In this document: positions 56,048-64,000 of the stretch, one piece after another | How positions within the stretch are numbered: position 1 is the first letter of the stretch | How the letters are laid out: each line of letters opens with the position of its first letter | NCBI GenBank assembly: GCA_022315425.1 | Contig: JAIUPT010000016.1 | Span: 434,001-498,000 of the forward strand | Length of the DNA: 64,000 nucleotides | Source of the DNA: Pseudevernia furfuracea | Lineage: Eukaryota > Ascomycota > Lecanoromycetes > Lecanorales > Parmeliaceae | Reading direction: 5' to 3' | Notes under the pieces: model-generated | What the model saw: the letters and a program-made list of their open reading frames with translations, nothing else | What the model was told of the DNA's origin: nothing | Database searches by the model: none | Translations under genes and position numbers: made by a program

Positions 56048-57205
56048 TGATATAGCGGGTGGAAGTGAAGGGGTTTAGGGAGGCGTAGGATAGAAGGGAC
56101 ATTATAGATAGGGTTTTTCTTTCCTCAACTTTTCGCTGAACGGCCAATCGAGTGTGTCCTGGTCCCTGCCTCCTCTCTCCAAGAACATTCATTCCCGTCC
56201 ATCGAGTCTGGACTCGGAATTCTCCAGCCAAGGTCGGAGACTCGGAAGTATGCAGATGTAGTTGCGACGCTCGTTCACGTTTAGATGGTCTAGCTTCGAA
56301 AGGGTGAAAGTAGCAAATCTGTTCTTTGTTATTTAGGGGAGACCTTCGTATCTAGGGCAATTGTAATATACTAGCTTGGGATAAGAGCGCGTACGGAGTA
56401 GAAAGACAGCGAATTGAGCCAAGAAAGCAGCTGGCGGTGAAGAACGACAAGGGCGATGGTCGCAAGTATAAGCTGAAACAGCAGCTCTGACCGCGTCTCA
56501 AGACATATCATATCAGCTGGTGGAGGTGCAGCGTAGTCGCTCTCTGTCGAGACTTTCTATCGAGGGTTGTCACTTGTCGAGGGGTTTAAATGAAGTGATG
56601 TGACAATAATCTGCCCCGGACTCACCCCCCTCTCAGCCTAGACGGCGGCATGAGATTCATCAATTACAACGACGAGCGAGAATGGCCGGTGGCAGATAGC
56701 AGACGAGGGTATTATTTTAGATGCTGTGATCTACCTCACACCAAAGATTGACTGATAGACTCGGTCTTTTGAATCTCCGTCTCCGTGAATTTAGGGTTAG
56801 GGTTACGGCATTTTCTCGGCGGCTGTCTCAGCAGCAGCAGCTGTCTCGGCGGCACGTCGTGTCAAAAATAAAGTTCAATGTGAGGAGGCTAAAGATCCCA
56901 CCCTCAAAAACAACTCTTTTTTTAATTAATTCACTCACTCTACGCATCTCATAATGACTCGTTAAAAGGCTAGATTTAGCAGAAAGAAGTCTAAGAAATA
57001 TTCTTTAAGAGAGTTGAAATGCTATTAAGTAGAAGTTTATCAATAAGTAAATAAATTCTATATCTTAAAGACTACGAGATATATAGATCTTAAAGAGACG
57101 AATAACGATATAATAATTAAATACTTAAAAGAGAACTTCTATATAATTTTAATTTGTAAAAGCTTCTAATAGCAATTAATCTATTCTTAGAATATTATAA
57201 TAAAA
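56048..57205. other. intergenic, turning AT-rich
   Basis: GC-balanced to about 56880 with no gene. TTAGGGTTAGGGTTA at about 56792-56806 is a telomere-like doublet. From 56920 to the Helitron end at 57206 it is AT-rich. Confidence 0.5.
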
Positions 57206-60200
57206 CAAGTATAGACCTATGAATTAAATTCATGATTCTAAGGCAAAAATCAGGTTGCTTGCGACGCATGCCCTAACCCTAAGTCAAATCCAAATCGGAC
57301 TCTGATTTGCCAACTATGCGGCATTCGACTATTTGCCAACTATGCAATATTTGACTATGTCTACCGCTGCAAAACCAAGTGAAAGCTCTAACCCTAAGTT
57401 CAACTGGACTCTGATTTGCAACTATGCGACATTCGACTTCTTTTACTGCTATCTGCTATTCAGTTGCTATCGAAAGAAGAACCTATCGAATCACTTTGTT
57501 TCTTATACACCTCGTCGGTGCACTTGATTGCTTTCTTGATAGATCGCCTGGGGTCACAATGAACAGCTCGACCTTGCTGATGACTCGACTGAGGGTCACA
57601 TATAGCTGGTCATGGGCGAAGACCTCGAGGTGTAGACATAAGCCGACGTGCTGTAAGAATTGACCTTGCGACTTGTTAATGATTATGCTGAAGGCTAGAC
57701 GAATAAGAAACTAAACACGTCGAAATAAAGCATGTAGACTGTTCGAATCGAGTGAAGCGAGAGAGATACGAGATATATAGTGTCGTTTACCGTTATACTC
57801 GTTCTCTAAAATACGACAATCGAGTGTCTTAGATTCAATACTCTTGACTTATAGACGTGTCTTATTACATAGACTCTGAGTAGGCTTTAGGTTTCTCAGC
57901 AGCATAATCACACAGTTCACTTTCAACTTCAGATGATGCGATGAAAGCGAGACTGGTTCGAAGACATTTATCGTTTCGATAGACAGAAGAAAGTTATCTT
58001 CCTCATTAACAACTTCATCTCGACTATTATAGACGATCTTGATTTCAGAAAACTTGATAAGAACTTGACTATTAAATCGAGCGACGTTCTTATTAAGAAT
58101 ATAAAGAATAATTCTGAACGTGTAAAACTCAGCTATTCGATGAGAATCAAGATCATCGTAGATAACATCAATTAGTGCAGTAATGAAGTCATTCGATAGT
58201 TAATTAACAGCCTAATCGACTGTCTCTCGTTCTTCGATGCTTGATAAGATATCATTATTTATATTCAGAAGACTCTAAGTAAAAGTCTTTATATTAGTGC
58301 GACCTTGATTAGTCAAATTGGGATTTCGAAGTGTCATATTTTTTATTAGTCTGAGAATTCTAATACGACTTCAGAGATAGAACGCTCTCAACGTAGATCG
58401 AGCGAGACGATCTGACTCAGCGCTCTTAACGATTAAAAGAATTTGACGAAAGTTATCGTAGAAGCATGTGACTATTCTATCAAAGAGAGTAGTGTTACTT
58501 CGAACGTCTTGAAGTATATAATCAACGATCTTAATATCGGAGCGATTTTGTGTAGAAATTTCGTCTTAAAAGATCAACTCGATAATCAGAAATAACTCAG
58601 CGAGGTCGAACGTCTTTGATATCGCGCAAGAAGACTGAGTAATAGCATTTAGAGATATCTTGAAGCGAGAATAGACGATACGTTCACTCTAAAGAAGAAT
58701 AGCGACGATGCCAGAAGAGATCACAGCAATAGTCACCTTGAACTCGTCTCGAACTCTACGCAACACGATGTTTTGAAGCATAATCTTGTCGATACCATTA
58801 TAGCCATTCAGAAAGAAGAGTTGATCATTTCTATCAGAAACGACGTTTCAAATTGCCTCCGCAGCAGCGATTTGATCGACATTGAGAATTATTCACATCT
58901 CATTTTAAGTATCGATTTGATAGCTCTGTTCCTCGCGAAGAAGTCTATTGCGACCGTTATTATAATACTCCTCGTAGTCTTGCTATACTACTAATAGATC
59001 GAAACCGACTAGACTAACATCTCTTATGAAGCTAATGTTGTTTTCCTTCAGACGAATTTGAATCAAATGAAGACAGAAGTCGTGAACGACGTCTTTTCTG
59101 TCGTTCGCATCGTCCGATATAGCGAGACCTTGATAGTCGCTCTGAAGAATGTGAAGATAGTCGTCAGATAGACTGAAAGAAGAAGAATATATGTCAGTTG
59201 ACTTGAAATGTGACAAGATGAAAGAGGAGAGATATGTATTTTGCGGGCCGAAAACCAAAAAAACGCCTAGCGCAAAGATTTTTGAGAGAACAATTATCAA
59301 AAATACGAAAACATCACACTTAAGAAGTTCGTGATATTTTGTTACCTCAATAGCGCGATTATTTTCTCGCGCTTGAGACTTGAGATGCTTTCGAACAGCA
59401 AAGAAATTAATCAACATATCTCTCTTTATGCTTATTTCATAGATTCAAAGAATCACTAAGTTCACAATTGAGTAGAATCATTACGAAGAGACTTCGTAAA
59501 CATTCTTCACCCTATCAGACATCTGCTTTCTTTAAGATCTGATCTCATTTCGCGTCGTTATATAGTAGATCTCTTATCGTGTAGATATCATAAAAGCTGA
59601 AAATAATATTATCGTTCATCGTTCGTAGATTCTCAAAGAATATAGAATTCGATACGTTTAACAGAAGATAGCGAAGATAGAAGAGTTCGTCTGCGTTCGA
59701 ATTAATGTAATATATGCGAGCAATGATACTCGTAGACCTCTAACGTGAATTCCAGCCCTTTATTCAGACGTATCGATTCGATAGATCGATATAGAAGAGA
59801 TCTTATACGTCTCGTTATCGTTGACGCTTTTGATTGAGTTTAAAGAAGGTCAACAATTTGATTTGACGCTCGCTGCTTTCCTCAACTACCTCCGCGAGAT
59901 CAGCGTCGTCGTCGAATTAAATATTTTGATCATTAGAAAGATGAAGGTTCAATCGTTCTACCTTGAGACCTTGATCGTGCAGTTTGAAATCAAATATTCT
60001 TCAGCAGACCTTCGCAGAGTCTACTCATCGTGCGTCTCGATACTCTTGAACCTCGTTCACTGAGTCTAGACCTGCAGCGTCCTGACCTCTGTTGTCGTTC
60101 TCGCGTATTATTCGAAGGCTAACCCGATCGCTGCCCTTATGAACATACTTAAAGATATATTTACACGTCTTGACGTTAACACAGATCTCAACGTTAATGT

Positions 60201-63200
60201 GAGCGTCATATTTGATCGATAGATAGAGACTATAAAGCATCACTCAGCAATTCTGCTTGAATTCATTCTCTGAGATCGCAGCAGGTCTACGTCGACGATA
60301 CGTGAAATATTCGAAGTTCGACTGAAAGACAGTCTGATCATAGAAGGCCTTCGAAAATCGCTTACTACATTCGTTCTTATTCGAGTCTCAGCAGGGCGAG
60401 ACCGCATCTATTTTAGTGGTGACATAATGACTGCAATTGCCGTGAAGTATACACCTAATCACGATAACAAAGAGATTCGAATATAGACGTATATTCGATA
60501 TCTCAGCACTAACAGTCGCGTCTACCTCAGCTGCGCTGAGAATTCGATTCTCAGAGTGCAATATAATGAGAATATGAGCATACGAAAGACCTCTTTTTTG
60601 AAACTCTATGATATAGACATATACTAAAATTCGACCTGACAGAGCAAAAATTAGTTAGGGTTAGAGCTATGCAAAAATTCAATCGTTCGTAGGTCGGGAT
60701 CTTGAGATAAAAGAAATTTTTTGACGATATCGCAGGGCTAACTGACAGGGTTTACTGCGTATAAGGGCTCTAAATCGTGTCAGAAAGACTCTCAGAGACG
60801 ATTTAGAACCTGCACTGACAGTCTGACTAACATATCGTCAACTGTCTACTAAACTAAGAGAACGAGAGGTGAAAGAAGGTCTACAACGACTACAAAAGAA
60901 CAGTAGAACTCATCAAGAACCTTCTTCTTTCTGATATCGTGCTGCAGAGTTCTCAGCTTCTAATTGAACACCCTAGCGATCAGATTCGAGCGATTAGTGA
61001 ACCGTTCGTCTAACAGAAGATTCTCCTTGATCTCCTTTCAATTAAGATTACAGATGAACGTGATAAAGAAGTCTGATCGATCGAACTTCGTAGATAGGGC
61101 AATGGCGTTTTGATATAGCTGTTTTATGAATCGTGAGCCTTCATAGTAACTGAAAGAAAGAACGATTCGTTGCTTATCAGCCTCGTTGCCAATAGTGATC
61201 TTAGTCTCTTGAGTCTCGCGAACCACTTGATATGACTCAGAGCGTATCGTTCTTTGATTGATCTTGACTCATTGAAGTCGATTGCTTTCTACAGTCACGT
61301 ATGCATCGCAGACGAAATGTTATAACAGTCGTTCGCAGTGAAGAAGTCGATTAAATCTATCTCGTCGAATTTATATAAGATATCTATACACACATAGTTA
61401 GTGATCGTGTAAGACGAAAGAAAGACATCTTATACTTGTAGAATAAGGCGATAATGACGCGTGTAGAGTCATCTCTATCGATTCGACTCGTTACTCGTAG
61501 AGACTATTCGTTAAATCTGAGCTATTCGTTAGATCTGATTCGTCGAGCATAAAGGCTTTCTCTTATTGCATGACTAATATTCGAGATGTTATAGTGTTAG
61601 AACGATTCGTCGAATGAGAAGATAAGAGAATAGCGTAATGACATATAGACTGAATACCAGTATAAAACACTATATCTCTTATCACTCTGAGTCTCTATCA
61701 ATACGTCTTTAGTCACAGATACACTCAGAGAGTCATTCGCATCATCTTTTTATGTAATAGTAACCTTATTCGAAGTAAAGCGATTGTAGATTCGTGTATC
61801 ATGATAATTCGGGTTTTCGTGAAGCAGCTTATAATTCTGAATGTTGATCTCGTTTATTAGTCTGTCACTCGTAGACTTGAGAAATTGAATATATGAATTG
61901 ATGTCTCTCAGATGTCTAGCGATTTTGCGATGAAGAGATTGACTGATATTCTCGTTGAAGTCGTGTCTAGACGTGTTTATTAGCACTGAAAGAAGCATCG
62001 AAAGAAGATCATATCGATATATAGTCTGTTTCTAAGTGTTATTCATAATGTAGATTTGATCAAATATCGACTTTTCACTCTCAGACGACGTCAGAGCGAG
62101 CATATGAGTAATAATTGCTCTCTGAACTTTGCAGATATATAATGCAACAGCATGATTTATAGTGATCTACTGTGAGATCATAAAGGCGACATTATTGTAT
62201 TGAACGCTGTGACGGCGAAATTCCTTACAGTCGTCGATGAGGGTAATCGTTCCTGATTTCAAAGAGTGTAGGATCTTATTTATAGCATTCTCGTCCTGGT
62301 TCACTGGGTTCGCTGGGTCGTTTACACGCGTTTCAAAGATCGGGTCGTTCTCCTCAGACTGGTCTTCCTCAATGACTGTTTCAGACTCAGCGACCTCGGT
62401 GTTTCCCTTGTCACAGTATCATCTCTTAGTCTTATTCTTAAAGAACGCGACGTCGTAACGATTGCAAATAACATTCATAAAACTTAAATAGTGACGCTTC
62501 GATTCTTCTGTGTAAGGATATCGTATAATATAGCGTCGAAGCCGTGCTGGAGACTGCGAGGGACTCAAGTAAGAGCTGAAAGATGATAGATCGTCTAAAA
62601 GCTCTATATCTTCAAAGAAGTTATTCGATATGTCTTTTAGCGATTCTTCTATAGAGTCTACATCAAGTGCTTCTTTATTAACTTCTTGATTCTCTGTAGA
62701 AGAATGTGACGCGTCTTGAGAGGTTTGAAAAGGGGGCGACGAGAACGCGTCTGAGGCTGAAATGCTGACTTGAGAAGAGAACATAGATGAACTCGAGGGC
62801 TGCGAGTTCGTTCGAGGCCTTTTGAAAGATCTTTCACGCTTGTTATGAGGTGTGATAACTAATCTTTTATCTCGATTGTCGACGATGCTAGATTCGCTCA
62901 GAGGTCGTCTAAACGCGTTAGTGAAAGCGTTAAAATAGAGTAGAAAGCGGAGCATTGTATCTCAACGACTTGATGAAATATGAAGACAGAGTATCGACGG
63001 CGAATAAGTTCATAATGAAGTGATGAAAGAATAATAATAAAAAGAAGAAATGGGCGAATCAACAATAAATTGATGTCAAGACTCGTCAAGACTCTAAGTA
63101 AGCGACTGAGTAGTAATATTGAAATCCTACTTTACTCTATCGATAGTAGATCGAATTTGATAATTCTTGCAGCGTTGGAATGCGCAAGTTGAGCTATATA

Positions 63201-63418
63201 ATTGACGAAAATTTGAAGATATCATGCGTAAAGGAAATAGAGTGTCTAAAGTTGTAAAAAGATGACATTTATTTTTTTGATGAGGGCCTTCGGAAGACCT
63301 AAAAGACGCTATACGGGTGCTAACCGAAGAAGGAAATCAGATAGAATTTATCATTGACTGCACATACAAATTTAAGGTATTTTAGCTCAGCCCTATCTTA
63401 TTCTTTTATATATACTGA
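57206..63418 (-). mobile_element. full-length Helitron copy C (6.2 kb), mutated
   Basis: 5' end TCAGTATATATAAAAG at 63418, preceded by A. 3' end CTATACTTG at 57206, followed by T, after the same hairpin as copies A and B. Insertion between A and T is the Helitron rule. The terminal sequence CTTG differs from the common CTRR. Length 6,213 bp, enough for a full RepHel gene, all on the minus strand. Confidence 0.88.
57480..62955 (-). pseudogene. Helitron Rep/helicase (RepHel), heavily mutated
   Basis: Order on the minus strand. First comes the N-terminal disordered region (62419-62955; NAFRRPLSES, FEDIELLDDL). The Helitron_like_N domain follows (61038-61226; GSRFIKQLYQNAIAL, DFFITFICN). Then the segment with CKYIFKYVHKGSDR (60125-60166). 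Then a Pif1-type helicase: decayed P-loop GYNGIDK at 58785-58805 (family GxGGTGK), LQNIVLRRVRDE, SSGIVAILL, DEIS, QDVRSNTT, and the C-terminal SQGQ..HV and LSRV boxes (about 57560-57680). Many TAA/TAG stops and Gly-to-Asn/Asp changes inactivate it. I did not find an intact HUH pair. Confidence 0.85.
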
Positions 63419-63427
63419 TAATAATGC

Positions 63428-64000
63428 TACGCTACGCAACGAGACGAGACGTCTCAACGAGGTTTCCCGTTGAGTCGAGTTTGAGATGAGATATCGAGGC
63501 GAGATTTCGAATTTTCTAAAAATCTTATCTTATCTTATCTCAGCGTCGATTTATTTAAGATTCTTTTAATACTTCGTTAAGTCTATAAATTAGATTAACT
63601 CGAGATGATTATTCTTATAACGATTCTTTAAATATTATCTCGCGTGTTACGCTACGTAATGAGGCGAGATGAGACGAGATTTTAAGTGTCGTATCTCGTC
63701 TCGACGCTGAGGCGAGATTTGATTGAGGTGAGACGAGATAAGACGATTTATTTTCATCGAGATAACGAGATTATCTCGATATCTCGTTAAGTCTATTAAT
63801 TAGATTAGCTCGAGATCGTTACGAGAATAACGACTCTTTAAACATTATATCGCGTATATTTCTAATCATCTTTTTAAGCAATTATACGTCGTATTTTAAT
63901 TTTAATTAAATTATTATACTTTATATTTTATATTATTTTATTTTAATACGCAATATTAAAATTTAAAGAGATCGCTTAGAGATATTTAAAGTTTATCAAG
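63428..64000. mobile_element. two nested copies of the 5715-type TIR element
   Basis: 63428 starts TACGCTACGCAACGAGACGAG, the same terminus as at 5715, and follows that copy to about 63646. There a second copy (63648 onward, TACGCTACGTAATGAGG) interrupts it and runs off the window. The second copy begins with the sequence that forms the right end of the 5715 element, inverted, then continues as its interior. It starts 10 bp beyond the Helitron 5' tip. Confidence 0.75.

Noticed and set aside
59821..60063. 80-codon plus frame
   Set aside because: Antisense to the RepHel pseudogene of Helitron C.

Overview
The window looks like a transposon- and pseudogene-rich accessory region from a filamentous ascomycete (Pezizomycotina). 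Several things point there: short introns (44-108 bp) with GTRAGT-type donors and CTRAC/CTAAC branch sites, HET, NACHT-WD40 and PNP/NB-ARC/TPR gene remnants, Ty3 and Helitron families typical of that group, and alternating GC-balanced and very AT-rich blocks. The damage resembles repeat-induced point mutation (RIP): Gln and Trp codons turned into stops by C-to-T or G-to-A changes. The species cannot be named from this sequence.

Layout. 1-5328: minus-strand Ty3/gypsy retrotransposon (gag, protease, RT/RNase H remnants, 206-bp LTR), cut by the left edge. 5329-6870: AT-rich DNA with a 498-bp TIR element. 6871-14144: two lightly decayed multi-exon genes, one with a chromo-like C-terminus and one EST1-like. 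14145-14350: solo copy of the same LTR with a 5-bp target duplication. 14351-20200: intact small genes (a membrane protein at 16949 and a small Cys/His protein at 18336) among decayed ones. 20505-22480: RIP-damaged mitochondrial-type DEAD-box helicase copy. 22948-23099: 31-bp minisatellite. 23225-26165: possible long-TIR element. 26234-27658: HET-domain pseudogene.

28290-36570 is an AT-rich desert. It hides a RIP-inactivated fungal NLR of the type PNP_UDP - NB-ARC - TPR, reading on the plus strand from about 30030 to 35655. A 126-bp tandem repeat at 34943-35655 translates as its 42-residue TPR units. The NLR is split in two by a non-RIPed 2,284-bp LTR element (32284-34567) with near-identical 195-bp LTRs. 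The C-terminal part of a DUF3435/FluG-type protein (37084) and the WD40 tail of a second NLR (38190) follow.

39424-46960 holds a PD-(D/E)XK-like gene (one intron), a C2H2 gene fragment, a clean secreted SMP-30-like beta-propeller gene (44174-45241) and a membrane-protein fragment. 48187-51892 is a head-to-head pair of internally deleted Helitrons. The 3' end of the second lies 6 bp before the first usable ATG of an intact three-exon Ulp1-like cysteine protease gene (51899-54460). A small secreted/membrane protein gene follows (54931-56047). 57206-63418 is a full-length, heavily mutated Helitron (RepHel), and 63428-64000 holds nested copies of the TIR element seen at 5715.

The genes do not form an operon or a pathway. 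The common theme is a dead or dying immunity-type gene neighbourhood (two NLRs and a HET gene) invaded by transposons, with a few intact gene islands. All functions are inferred from sequence motifs; no database was searched.
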